Assembly: GCA_900642245.1 (NCBI GenBank) | Contig: CAAAJI010000011.1 | Span: forward strand, 86,339 to 150,338 | Reading direction: 5' to 3' | Source: Fragilaria radians | Taxonomy: Eukaryota > Bacillariophyta > Fragilariophyceae > Fragilariales > Fragilariaceae | DNA: 64,000 nt | Part shown: positions 1 through 10,631 of the stretch, in pieces | Layout of the letters: each line of letters begins with the position of its first letter | How positions within the stretch are numbered: position 1 is the stretch's first letter | Notes under the pieces: generated by a model | The model's database searches: none | What the model saw: only the letters and a program-made list of their open reading frames with translations | Told to the model about the DNA's origin: nothing | Translations under genes and position numbers: made by a program

Positions 1-751
1 TTCCAAAAACAATGATGGCTGCAAGCATCAACGTTTTGGCTCTTTCACCAAAAGGAATCAATTTTTTTCTATGAGAGTCTTGAACTTTTGGAATTCCAAA
101 GAAGTTTGGAACAAGAAGTGAAAATCAAATCAGACTAGATGATAATTTCCAAAGGCTATGCTCCCATAGAGACAATATAAATAAAGAAATTATCCATGTG
201 AATCAAAATTGAACTAACAATTTTTCAGTACGCCGTGTCCAAGTTTGTCCAATATCTGGAATATGCAAAGATGCAATTTGATGATTTGCTAAGTCTTCAA
301 AATCTAAATTCTTTGTAGGAGAATAGGATATTTGGTTATTGGATTACCATCTACGTTATTCAACCAGTGGACTTAATGATTGTGGTCATGTTTAAATTCA
401 AGGAATAAGATTCAGAAAATTATAAATTCCAATTTATTGGTGTTGTCAACCACTATTGCAGCATGTTACTTCCCGATGTTGAGAGAATGATGCATTGTAA
501 AATAATGAGCTGATTTTTATCATTTGCATAATTGGATCTTGAATTTGACTCTTTCATAGGGATGAAGTATAACATGATTCAAAAAATATATATTCTTAGG
601 GATGGTTTTATTCATGGTGTTTCCACTTGTGCTTCACTGCTATTATAAAGATACAATTTTTTTACATGAATGAAGATCAGTCGTTATTTATGCGTTGAAA
701 TTTTGGGAATTTGGATATTTTTTGCAAAATTGACACGAGACTAGGGGTAAC
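1..751. other. Intergenic, no gene seen
   Basis: AT-rich sequence with many stops in all frames. I see no open frame of useful length, no RNA gene and no repeat that I recognise. The last part must hold the promoter and 5' leader of the NPRL3 gene, but I see no clear core-promoter motif. Confidence 0.5.
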
Positions 752-2743
752 ATGACGGAGCTGCAGCCGACTTGCAACGTAATTGGCATCGCACTTGTGG
801 TGGAGGAACGAGGAAAAGGCGCTCGCTTGATATTTCGATATCCCAATATTCCTGAGGATTGCGATAGTACTAGTCTTTTCTTTACTCTTCCCTCCCGTGC
901 CATGGCCAAGATATTTCGTCCCAAAAAGCCTCTTTGTAATCAGCCCATGACTATAACCCTAGGCAGGACAGTTTTTTGTTGTAGGGCTGTTTTAATGAGC
1001 CCTGATCACATCAAAGATCCATCAGCTATTGTCCTCTTTAGCATTGTGGTTGCTGCGAATACTTCTCCTGTGATGTCAACGATACCACTTTCTGGATGGT
1101 TTGATATCGAAGCAGAAGATATCGATACAGAACTTCAAAAAATAGGCAGACGAGATTCGCCGGATATAGCCTCGGGAGATGACGAGGAAATAAAAAAGTA
1201 TGTGTTTGGCAAGTCAGGAACATTTTTGGCTGTTCAAAAGATACATATTTCACTTGCTAGATTGTGTCGAGTACTGCAACGTGAAGAACTACGTTGTCGG
1301 TACGTTGCAATTCAATCTATGCGTCTACATGAGATTGTTGAGACATATAAAAATTTACAGTCTCAAAGTTCAAGTGCGGTGAATGCATCGACATCCGAGA
1401 TTGGACCGTTACGGCATCGTAGAACTGTAACATCCGGAACGGTCGGGAGCTCTGCACTAGTCACAGAGGAAGCAATAGATCGAGAAGACTCGGCGACTGA
1501 GCTTCAAAAAAGGCAAGAACGTGACCACGAGGTTTTAGAGCTCATGTTAGCAGCAACAATCGATGGTCCTCAGATATATGGGAATATTGTCCGAGAACTA
1601 GTGCAGGCATATCATGCCATTTCACAAGTAAAGTTACTCTCAACACCAATCGCATCCGCAATCCTTACTGCAAGGGACCGGACTGTATTTATTAACAGAC
1701 ATGTCGCTGTTCCTCTAGAATGTGTCGCAGTTGACTCCCTGACAGATCTACCGAGAAAGGTTCAACCGTATCATACTCTTTTGTTTCCAAGAGTTTCTAC
1801 TGCTGAGCTGTCGGATAGCCTTACTTCATGCAATTGCCGCATGAAGAATTTTCTCTCATTCATAAGCCCGTCAAAAAGCATGATTGAATTATCTCGTGAC
1901 ACGGCTGTTCCATTATCGTCCATTCTAGATATCGCAACCTATTTGACAACAAATCGTTTATGTTTTGCCTCTCACGTCATTAAAAAGAAAAGCGTTCTTG
2001 CGTCTTGTGAAGGTGCCATCGAACGCATACATGATCAAGCGCTCCAGTTCTCACAGGTTTTCTACCATCTTTCAATTCACATCATTGTTAGCATATTGAC
2101 AAGAGGGTGTTCGATTGAGGAATTGGCAGAAAAATTAGTGTCCGAGGATGGCCACGATGCAAATACATTGGGCTTAGCACTTTTTCAGATTGTGACTCGT
2201 GTTCGATCGTCAAGAGACGAAGAGAGTAGAAAGAATCGAACCAACCTTCAAGACTTAAAATTGCAAAGAATCGAGGATTCATTACCTCGTGGTTTTTTCG
2301 GTGATACCAAAGGCTTAGAAGGAGGAATGTCATCAATCCAAGATGACTCCGATGATGAAATAATTAATGCATCTACCATTACCATGGTCTCATTAGAAGA
2401 TTTTCTCATGAATATGGCTGTTTGGCTTTGCGCAAGACATATCCTTATACCAAAGCAACAGTATCTGGTTAACATAGATCAAGACTTGGAAAACAAGACA
2501 CCACAAATGGAAAGGAATGACCCACCTACCATGGATACAAACCAAATTCTTTTGGATATGCTGCTCACGGAAGGATATTTGAAAGGCAAAATGTCAACTG
2601 TGGCAATGTGTTGGCGTTTCAATATTCACAAGCGAGACCTCCTGCGCCTTCAGTCCTGGGGACATGAAAAAGGATGCCTTGTCAGTGTTTGGAGAATTCC
2701 AAGAGACGGCGATGATAATGAGGCAAGAAAGTCAGAAAGTTAG
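752..2743 (+). CDS. GATOR1 complex protein NPRL3
   Basis: Single-exon gene for a 663-residue protein of the nitrogen permease regulator 3 family. In other eukaryotes NPRL3 pairs with NPRL2 and DEPDC5 in GATOR1, which inactivates Rag GTPases on the lysosome or vacuole and so restrains TORC1 when amino acids are scarce. Seen here: an N-terminal longin-like region starting with a hydrophobic strand (residues 10-18), the family signature GARLIFRYP (residues 23-31), and KPLCNQ (59-64), the equivalent of the conserved PK-LCN motif. A variable Ser/Thr-rich middle follows (about 205-240). The C-terminal part holds the helical and winged-helix-like segments, including the MAVWLCARHILIP segment, and ends in a WRF...LL helix pair. 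Length fits the family. The start is the first ATG in frame. No sign of damage. Confidence 0.85.
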   Translation: MTELQPTCNVIGIALVVEERGKGARLIFRYPNIPEDCDSTSLFFTLPSRAMAKIFRPKKPLCNQPMTITLGRTVFCCRAVLMSPDHIKDPSAIVLFSIVVAANTSPVMSTIPLSGWFDIEAEDIDTELQKIGRRDSPDIASGDDEEIKKYVFGKSGTFLAVQKIHISLARLCRVLQREELRCRYVAIQSMRLHEIVETYKNLQSQSSSAVNASTSEIGPLRHRRTVTSGTVGSSALVTEEAIDREDSATELQKRQERDHEVLELMLAATIDGPQIYGNIVRELVQAYHAISQVKLLSTPIASAILTARDRTVFINRHVAVPLECVAVDSLTDLPRKVQPYHTLLFPRVSTAELSDSLTSCNCRMKNFLSFISPSKSMIELSRDTAVPLSSILDIATYLTTNRLCFASHVIKKKSVLASCEGAIERIHDQALQFSQVFYHLSIHIIVSILTRGCSIEELAEKLVSEDGHDANTLGLALFQIVTRVRSSRDEESRKNRTNLQDLKLQRIEDSLPRGFFGDTKGLEGGMSSIQDDSDDEIINASTITMVSLEDFLMNMAVWLCARHILIPKQQYLVNIDQDLENKTPQMERNDPPTMDTNQILLDMLLTEGYLKGKMSTVAMCWRFNIHKRDLLRLQSWGHEKGCLVSVWRIPRDGDDNEARKSES

Positions 2744-3775
2744 AGTCTTTCAAATTTTGACGCTGCTTTATCATACTACGCACTCCAGTGGATGCCATTG
2801 GATTCCAGTCCACAGCAAACATAATTGTAATGCCATCGGATCCAATCGAACTGATCTCTTCTTTCTTAATCCATATTTCTCGCAAGGGACTACTATGAAA
2901 TAATGTGCCCATAACTTGTCGATTTTGTTTCGTGCATGGTACTACGATCATGACCAACATACCAGAAGCGACAGATATAAGTAATTGGTGGAAGCAGAGA
3001 TGAATTTGTTCAAACTAGAATATGTTGAGATTACTCCATTTTTTTATTGGGATGACTTTAGCAATCCATGACTCAAGTTGAGTGAAAACAAAGGAAACTA
3101 AATGAGTATTCCATTTATTCTGGACACCTAGTGTTTGTCCACATAGTTCTTTTCTTGAACCAGATAATTTGCAATTAAAAGGCACCTTACGATGTATTAT
3201 CAAATCGAATCTATGAGGCACAAATGGGGAAAATACGAAAAAGCATCCAAACCAAGGTAATCAATATGAAGCAGATCACAATTTGACTATGAGCAACGAG
3301 TGTGAGATATACTATTGATTGATAATGAAGATCTACATTGAGGCATCAAGGAAATTCAATAAGAATGAGAATGATTTTTATTTGCATTGATTTACCGTAT
3401 AATATTGAGAAACTATTCGTCACATGTTATGTAATGGTACAAAGCAGTGCTCCTTAAAAATTACTTCGCATAATTGATTACTAGCTAAACATTTTGTAAA
3501 TCTTCAGTTCACAATTGGTAATGGCACAAACAAGCTGCAGCATGGTGAAGGTTTTAATGAGTAATAAACAGATTTGTCAAAAAACATCTTTGTCCTTAAA
3601 TATAGCCATCAACGGGAAACAAACATTGCACTCAAACTTCTTTACCAGGAATGGGTTGACAACAAGACAGTAAGTTTCCAAATTGTCAGGTTTTCAATTT
3701 AAAGATGCTGCATTCTTCGTTGTCAGTTGCCAGTCTGTATGTATGTCCATTCAATTCCTGAATTTTATTTTTTAA
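2744..3775. other. Intergenic, possible 5' exon of the next gene
   Basis: No complete gene. A short ATG-initiated open stretch at 3557-3669 ends at a good donor (GTAAGT at 3670), and a second ATG at 3705 opens a short hydrophobic peptide before GTATGT at 3737 and 3741. Either could be a first exon of the downstream unknown gene, but I found no acceptor that joins them in the right phase, so neither is called. Confidence 0.4.
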
Positions 3776-5209
3776 CACACGTTGAAATGCTTTTTTCGAC
3801 AAAAATGGCAAGGAGATTCTTTTCATTTTGTTACAACTGAAGAAACGTTTCATGTGAAATGCCCGATTCCCGTCACGTGGCAGCGTCCATGTGATGTTGT
3901 GAAGTTTGTTCCAAAGGAGGTAATGGAATTTTATGCAATTTCCTACAACTCTGGCAATTCAGAGAAGCAAATCCTGCCGTACATGAATTGTGATGATTCC
4001 AAAGGATTGAGACTCATTGTCGCATCCACTCTTTCTGTTGCTCTTGGATTGTCGGTATCTGCTCTACCTTCTGCTCAATTTTATTTGGACACTACTTATC
4101 GAGAGATAAAGTCAAAGCTTCAGAATCACTTTTCTGACGCAAGATTTAGCATGAAATATATGTCTAAGATCGATTTGCCTGATTTAATCAAAAGCATGAC
4201 TCGAATTAATGAAGTGAAAATTCCAGAAATGATTAAAAGTGACTATTCTTCGTCCGTTGAAGATACTCATGGTATCGATAGAAGTATCCAAGAGGCGGTG
4301 GAATCCGTAGAATGCGTAGAATACGTTGAGCCAATAATGCTTAAACGTCATCATTTAGAACCAAAAGTCTTCCATTCAAAAGAAGTGGACCCTGCCGCAA
4401 TGAACTCACTTCAATTAGATAGCGAAGATAAAATGGGTTCTGTGGAGAAAACATCGAGTCATAAGGTTCACTCCGATACATCGAAAACTGAAAGTAGTGA
4501 ATTATCTATCCACTTAGTCAGTGTAACGAGTTGTCACATTCAAGGGTGTAATGCATTGTCGTCCATTCTAGACGATTCTCACGATAAGGTCCAAGATCCC
4601 GCACTTTCGGAGAAGGAAACAATCTTTCAAGTTCCATTTTCTGACGAAAATAATCAAGAAATAACAGATGATTCGTCATCAGATGACCATCCTTATCCGA
4701 GATGGATTGAAATTGTTATCAAGGACACTATTGACGATTCCGATATTGAACGAGAAGCTATTCCCCAATGGATTGAAATTATCCGGAAGTCTCACACCTC
4801 TGATGACCATATTTTAGATCACGCACGTATGTTAACACGACCATTTTGCATTGTTAAATTCCTTCACGATCCCTAATGTTTTCTTGTAACTTGCATACCA
4901 GACAGCTATATAGTTGGAGGAAATAGGAATGAGAGCTTGAAAGAGTCATGTTCCTTGTTGTCAAAAGTATCTGAATTCATGGCTCGAGCCAAATCGATGT
5001 GGGAAAGTAGATTGGATAAAGTCTTGACATCTGAAGTCCCATTGAGTAAATTACCCGTTTCGGATGAATCAATGGATTCCAAAAACGGAGAAAAGAGACA
5101 GCAGCTACCTATTTCGAAGAGGATATTCAAATTATTCGACCTCAAGAAGTTACGAACAAAAGCCCATAGACCACATAAGCGCGTTACAAGGGTTCGTATG
5201 TCTCTGTGA
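3776..5209 (+). CDS. Unknown protein, two exons, one membrane segment, 5' end unresolved
   Basis: Two open stretches join into one reading frame across a 75-bp intron with donor GTATGT at 4827 and acceptor CCAG ending at 4901 (phase 1), so the coding parts are 3776-4826 and 4902-5209. Unspliced, the first frame hits a stop at 4874. About 450 residues are visible. The open frame begins after a stop at 3773 and its first in-frame ATG is only at 3924, so a missing 5' exon is likely. Seen: a Cys/Trp-containing N-terminal part, one predicted hydrophobic segment (about residues 80-105 of the open frame, rich in Leu, Val, Ser and Ala), then a long acidic, Ser/Asp-rich and presumably disordered region with two copies of a P-[RQ]-W-I-E-I motif, and a basic C-terminus rich in Lys and Arg. 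I recognise no family. It could be a lineage-specific membrane-anchored protein. Confidence 0.5.
4827..4901 (+). other. Spliceosomal intron (inferred)
   Basis: GTATGT donor and CCAG acceptor, 75 bp. Removing it restores a continuous frame between two open stretches, and the retained form stops within 50 bases. Inferred from sequence only. Confidence 0.65.
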
Positions 5210-5959
5210 ATTAACTCATTATCCGGCCAACATATTTCCAAAATTGGATATCGATATGATTTCCAAATGCTACACTACTTTAAAAATCATTTAAAATTCT
5301 TTCCTTAGAATACCAACATGGTAAAACAATCCATATATACGCTGCACCTCTTGTACTCTTTCTGATTATGTTAATGAATGAATTATCTTTCGAAAGAGAA
5401 TAGTGAAGATATCATATATGTTACAGTGCTGGCGTTACTTTCAAAACATATTGTATCAATCAACTTGAAGTAATAAATAGATAAGGAGGGGCCACACTAC
5501 ATATTCAGAAAGGCAAACTCTGCTATCGTTGAATTCAATCCCCCTTTTTTAGAAGCATAGAACTGAATAATCCCTTGAAAATGAAAACCATGCCAATATG
5601 GTTTTCTTACATCATGCTCACCTTTTGCAAGCAATACTTGTGAAAAGTATCACTCATATTCAAAGATTTGTACATTTAACAGAAAAGCACTTCTGAGGAT
5701 AAGTTATTGTAGCGTGTGATACAAGTGAATGTGTGTAGTGATTAAAGCAAAGGAGGCTTGCCAATTAGAGGTGATGATCCGGATTTAGAATATCCAGTCA
5801 TCTGTAATTATATTCGAAAATACAATGCGTGCAAAGAGGACTTTGCCACACGTTTAAATGAAAAGTTCTACATGCCCTCTTCCTTTGAATTAAGCTGTCA
5901 TCTATAAGTATATATACAATTCTATTGAGGTTAAGCCTTTTGTGATCGAGTGATATCAG
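5210..5959. other. Intergenic, no gene seen
   Basis: AT-rich with no supported open frame. A Copia-derived fragment begins at about 5960, so the right part may be its 5' flank or leader, but I see no LTR. Confidence 0.4.
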
Positions 5960-6995
5960 CACAATTAGGGGAGAGAAAGAAGAATGGTCAACTTTGAGTG
6001 AAAGTTCTTGGCTAAGGTAAGAAGATCAGGCAATTATGATATCCTACTTGGTAAGCTTACAATCACATATATCAACAATGAAATCAACAAGAAAATGGCC
6101 AAGGAAAGACAATGATGATGATCTTTGAAGTAAGCAAATTAGCATACACAGAGTTGGTATTGCCAATTGATGTGAAGACAAGTAATGGTAATGTGGCGTT
6201 CAACATGGTGAAAGGATGCAAGAACAAGGGTTACATAGACGGAAATGAAGCCATGGTATGGGAAAGATTGAAGTACAAGTATGAACCTCTCTCAGCTCTT
6301 TCATTAGTAAGAACAGAAAGACGGTTCAAACAACGCTCTGTAAGGAAAATGAACACCCTGAAACCGGGATTACCACTCTTCAAGAACAGATGATGAAGCT
6401 GGAAGACATGGGATCAGTTAAAGGGAAATGTTTCTATTGTGAAGACATTGGTCACAAGGCTATCCAGTTCAAATCTAAGATAGATTGTAGTGAAGGCCTA
6501 GTGAAGGAGGCTCCCAACCTCTCTTCTATACATAATGCAGGAGGGGAGGCCATGTTAATTCCAATTGCTTCAAATAGAATAGAAGAGCTGAAGGAAACAG
6601 AGGTGGAAATGTAAGGATGGGAGATGCAGATGTTGTACTCGATTGATGTCAGAAAGCTTGGAAGTTTTGTGGAGCATTTGGATTGGAAACAATGGAGCAT
6701 TATGCCAGTCTTGCAACAGTGACAATGGTCTGTCTGACATTAAGTATGTTTCCAAAAGCATTACAGAAGGAAACAGAAAGATCATGGAGACAACAAACAT
6801 TGAAAGTCTAAGATGCAATGTTGAGCAAGTCAATGGAAACATATTTCAGGTTGTGCATCAAGATATCAAGAATGTGCCTGAGCTTTGGGTTAATTTGTTC
6901 AGTATAAACACGGCACTCAAGAATGGTTTCAAGAATTGGAAATGATGGCATTATTGTCCATTTACCAAAGGGAAATGCAGCACTATATCAGTTGG
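5960..6995 (+). mobile_element. Degenerate Ty1/Copia fragment (gag, zinc knuckle, protease start)
   Basis: Three consecutive broken frames together read as the 5' half of a Copia polyprotein. At 6000-6393 is gag, with the motifs LLGKLTI, LAYTELVLPIDV and WERLKYKYEP. At 6390-6614 is a nucleocapsid-like knuckle CX2CX4HX4F, where the last Cys is Phe. At 6643-6990 is the protease and pre-integrase part with VPELWVNLFSIN. The gag frame seems to jump from the end of the dimerisation region straight to the knuckle, which suggests an internal deletion. The expected protease DSGA reads GNNGA, and a frameshift follows near 6943. No integrase, RT, RNase H or LTRs were found nearby. It is a dead, truncated insertion. 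Confidence 0.75.
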
Positions 6996-7334
6996 AGAAA
7001 TGAAGAGTGGTGAAGTTTTAGGGTGGCTTATTTCTCACACAGTAAACATTACATGCCAGTGTTTTGCCTATCATTTTTTTAAGTTTGTTCTCTTAACTTT
7101 TTTACCTTCTCGTGTCAATATCCTTATCCCTTTTTACTCTGGTTTATTCGCTCTTAATTTCATTTTGCTCCTCATTAATATGAGTAAGGAACGGTATTTG
7201 CCTGATTCACAGTATTATGCCCAAGTGATTTTACTGCTTGTCTACATAAAACAAAATAATCCATAATCTTCATCCTTTGCTACGCGTAATTCTAACAGAA
7301 TCTCGACCGAAACTGACAACCGCAACCCTCAAAA

Positions 7335-7850
7335 ATGAAATCACGCTATGATCACGATAAATCTTTCAACCCTGATAACAGCAGTATAAAGAATGATGAG
7401 CAGAGAAGCAAAATTAAGAACTTAGACACTGTCTCCAATTCTGAAGACCAAGTTACCCGCACTCTTGTCCAAAAGTACTATAATGATATCTGGAACCGTG
7501 GAGATGTAAAACAAACACGAACGGTGTGTAGCAAAAGGATTCGCATTAATGGACCTGGTGGCATGGAACGTTTGGGGCTCAAAGGATTTTCTGATTTGGT
7601 ATCGAGCATCCGTTCTGAGTTGGAACAGTTCCACGCTGAAATTCTCACACTTGTTGTAGAAAAGAATAAGGCGTTCTGTAAGGTTCATTTTACGGCAATT
7701 CATAAGGGAGAATTTCTTGGATATCCTCCAACTGGAAAATCAATTGAATGGACTGGCGCGATCGAAATAACTTGTAAAGACGGAAATATAGTTAAAGTGT
7801 GGGAATTATTGGATATGGAACACCTAGAGAAGCAACTGCTTGGAAACTGA
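7335..7850 (+). CDS. SnoaL-like (NTF2-fold) polyketide-cyclase-family protein
   Basis: Single exon, 171 residues. The first 35 residues are polar and probably disordered. Residues 40-165 read as a SnoaL-like domain: an N-terminal helix with YYNDIWNRGD (48-57), then strands, the family signature around GEFLGYPPTGKSIEW (125-139), and the terminal dG-IVKVWELLD (149-160). This is a small alpha+beta barrel of about 130 residues. Bacterial relatives catalyse aldol cyclisation of polyketides, but most eukaryotic members have no known substrate, so I assign the fold and not the reaction. No signal peptide is seen, so it is probably cytosolic. The ATG at 7335 is the first in frame. Upstream lies a dead Copia fragment. 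Confidence 0.75.
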   Translation: MKSRYDHDKSFNPDNSSIKNDEQRSKIKNLDTVSNSEDQVTRTLVQKYYNDIWNRGDVKQTRTVCSKRIRINGPGGMERLGLKGFSDLVSSIRSELEQFHAEILTLVVEKNKAFCKVHFTAIHKGEFLGYPPTGKSIEWTGAIEITCKDGNIVKVWELLDMEHLEKQLLGN

Positions 7851-8057
7851 AACTACTACCATTCAGCTTGACTCTTTAATCACAATCGCGTCTACCTACT
7901 TTGAAGATTTGCTTGTGCTTTTAGTTGTCAGTCAAGATTAAACTTTCTAAACTAATGTACTTTCATAAGAAAATTGGTATGAAATCGTAGGTTAAGAAGC
8001 TAACTTTTAATTTGCAGTGCTTTCCGGTCATTGTGAGGAATTATCGAAATCGATCAC

Positions 8058-8749
8058 CTAGCGTTGGTAAATTGCACTGATGAAGATATTGAAATTGTCA
8101 GGAAGAGTAAAAGTATACCAGGTTACAAACAAGTTCGAAAACTTACGAGGCTTTGGTCTTCGCGACGTAGCTGAAGTCTGAGGCCAGGGATTGACCATCG
8201 GAGTTGGATATCGTTGGAATAGGAGTAATGGTGTTCGATGCAACGTAGGAGTCATAGGCAGACTTCAATGCGCTCTTATCCTTCGAGCGGATTGCAGAAA
8301 AGATTGCGTTTGTTCCTTCGATAGCCTTGGCTTTGCTCGCCTTATCCTTAGCAGAAGGATACACTCCTGAGTTGAAAAGAATGAAAGCATTCTTTTCAGC
8401 TGCTACGGCGTCGAAGTCACCAGCTGCAACTGCACTTTTCAAGTCAGCAATACGTCCACCGTAAATGAATTTTGCTTTGGTCTTAGTTGCCATAGATACT
8501 GCACCATCAGCCTGTGCAGCGCCTGGGGCAAGCGCAACAAATGCTGCCGCAGACGCAATTTGTCCGAAAGCAGTGCGGCGATCAGTTGCACTCAATGCAG
8601 TGTTAGAGGGCTGGCATAATTCTGAACGATTAGTAATCTGGTCGTTTACATGATTACAAGATCATCAGTCAACTTACCTTGCTGGTTGAAGGTGCAAAGG
8701 CAGATACAGATGTGATTGCAAGAGCACAGAGGATCGTAGAAACCTTCAT
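8058..8749 (-). CDS. Psb31-like extrinsic photosystem II protein, plastid-lumen targeted
   Basis: Three exons on the minus strand: 8749-8678, 8610-8147 and 8076-8058, with introns of 67 and 70 bp (donors GTAAGT, acceptors GCCAG and ATCAG), giving 184 residues. Exon 1 encodes a signal peptide (MKVSTILCALAITSVS) followed by the diatom plastid motif SAFAP. Then come a short Ser/Arg-rich transit part with a twin Arg (ATDRR) and a hydrophobic stretch ending in AQA, a lumenal processing site. The mature part (about 130 residues) is mainly helical with KAKFIYGGRI and an EGTNAIF segment. The final 19-nt exon adds the end AIYQR. From memory this matches diatom Psb31, a four-helix extrinsic subunit stabilising the oxygen-evolving complex. 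PsbQ' is an alternative of similar fold. Without the two splice events both the presequence and the C-terminus would be lost. Confidence 0.72.
8077..8146 (-). other. Intron 2 of the Psb31-like gene (inferred)
   Basis: GTAAGT donor directly after the Ala-Ser codons and ATCAG acceptor, phase 2. If retained, the protein stops at once at the TAA inside the donor. Confidence 0.7.
8611..8677 (-). other. Intron 1 of the Psb31-like gene (inferred)
   Basis: GTAAGT donor after the AGC AAG codons and GCCAG acceptor, phase 0, 67 bp. It separates the signal-peptide exon from the transit peptide. Confidence 0.75.
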
Positions 8750-10631
8750 AGTTGCAATTGATTTTTTTGTTATTTTGATAAGAGTAAAAAAGATTCTGAC
8801 ATACTAGTTATAGAGATACCTTCAAGAAGGAGACATCATCTGTCAAGAGGTAAACTACGACGAGTATTCAATCACAATACAGTCAAGGAATAAAGTACTG
8901 TGACGAGTAGTACCGTGGTAGTAGATACGATGCATCAAAGATTCTACAGCAATAACTTCAAGAAAGAAGTTTGTAACTGCACAGAGCTTTCCTTGGAGCC
9001 GATGGGTAATCCTTTTGAAAATCCAAGGAAGTAATTTATACTATTGCAACCCTGATATTGTAAACATGAAAAATGGTTTAGTGTCAACCAAAAAGCAGTC
9101 TGAATTATGTACGTGAAACTTGTGAATCCACTACCATCCAAAGCATAATCAATCAATGTACTTGATCCAGTCAGAAAATGCTGAAGCACGAAAAAAGTAT
9201 GCTTTGTTCATTAAAGATGATCCATCAAACTTAGTTGATTTAATATTCTAACCTCATTGTATTATGAAAAGTAAAAAAGGGAAATCAAAAATGAATTCAA
9301 AGAGAAGTGTGATATAATGCCAAAATACATTAACCAACGAAAATTGTCACCTAGAAGCAAAAGTTTGTAAATGGTATGTGTAGATCTTTGGTTTAGAACC
9401 TGAAAATCAAATTGAAAATAGATTATTCTAAAGTCTACAGAATTAGCTGGAGTTACACATAAGCTATAATAAAAAAGAATGATTAATCTTACTCAGACTT
9501 TTTCTATAGTCTAATCTTGCCTTTGACCCTCTGCAAAACTTGATATCTAACAAGATTCAAGTAAGATTGAACCATAGTAAATCTAGCAAAATTGTCAACA
9601 TTGATTACTGAGAAGATTTAGTGAGTTCCAGTTTTGGCTTTTGATATGCTATGCAGCATATTGATGGAATAGATCTTCTTTGCTATAAATATGCACATAA
9701 ATTCCTCATTCAATACGACAAAAATTACTGTCTGGGTACCATGAATATTTACTCCATCCAAGGCAGATTTGCATTGAAAAAGACCATAAGTTATTACCAG
9801 AGTTTACACAAGATATTGAATGTCTATCCTCCACTTGCCAAAAAGGCCAGGTGACAGAAAACAAGCGCAAGAAATATGGATTACTGCCTCCCAAAATTGC
9901 TGATTATGACCGCTAGGTCACGGTTTATAGGGATCTGGTGATTTCTTTTACTTTCAAGACTCATATCCAAAGTGCACTCTCTTCTTGCAAACACTACAAT
10001 ATATCAAGCCACAGGCTGATTTGAAAATGTCAAAGCTACAAATAAATCAGCAACAACCAGAATTTATATCAGAATATTTGGTGTGTATACCCTCTTCAAT
10101 CTATTATCTGGTTTGCATTCTTATTGTTCACATTAAAAACACTATTTAGCCAGCATTCGTTTTGAGTAAGCTCAAACAAGATTGAAAATTTTTGAACAGA
10201 TTTTTAATGAGCTTGGACACAATTAATCCAAAGTATTCAGAGTGATAAGAAAACCTTGATTTGGAATTTGATTCCACTTCAAGATCAATGAGACTGCATA
10301 GTTTCCAAGCTATATTTCACTTCTACATAATTTTCCAATCCTGTACGAGAAAACAACTATACTCTTCAACTTTCAAGTTAAATAGTCTTGAAATGCAAAG
10401 GTAACTCAGGTAAACTAAATCAAGGTGAATAATTAAACAAGAAAAATTACATAGTGATAAATAAACGCAATTTCATTTTCCTTCACAACAGATATAAGGC
10501 AGAGTGTTTATCTCTAGCTGCATCAAGATTCTCTATTCTATCTCACAAATTTGAGGAAATGTGGGATTGAGATTTTATCAAATAATTGACATACATAATT
10601 CTACTCGTGGAGAACATATTGCTACCATTCA
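8750..10631. other. Intergenic, no gene seen
   Basis: About 1.9 kb of AT-rich DNA. Small open frames at 8944-9189, 9651-9854 and 9706-9894 lack recognisable features and overlap on opposite strands. The part next to 8750 must carry the promoter of the Psb31-like gene. Confidence 0.5.

Noticed and set aside
5064..5294. Plus-strand frame overlapping the second exon of the unknown gene
   Set aside because: It is out of phase with the intron-joined reading and has no features; a shadow frame.
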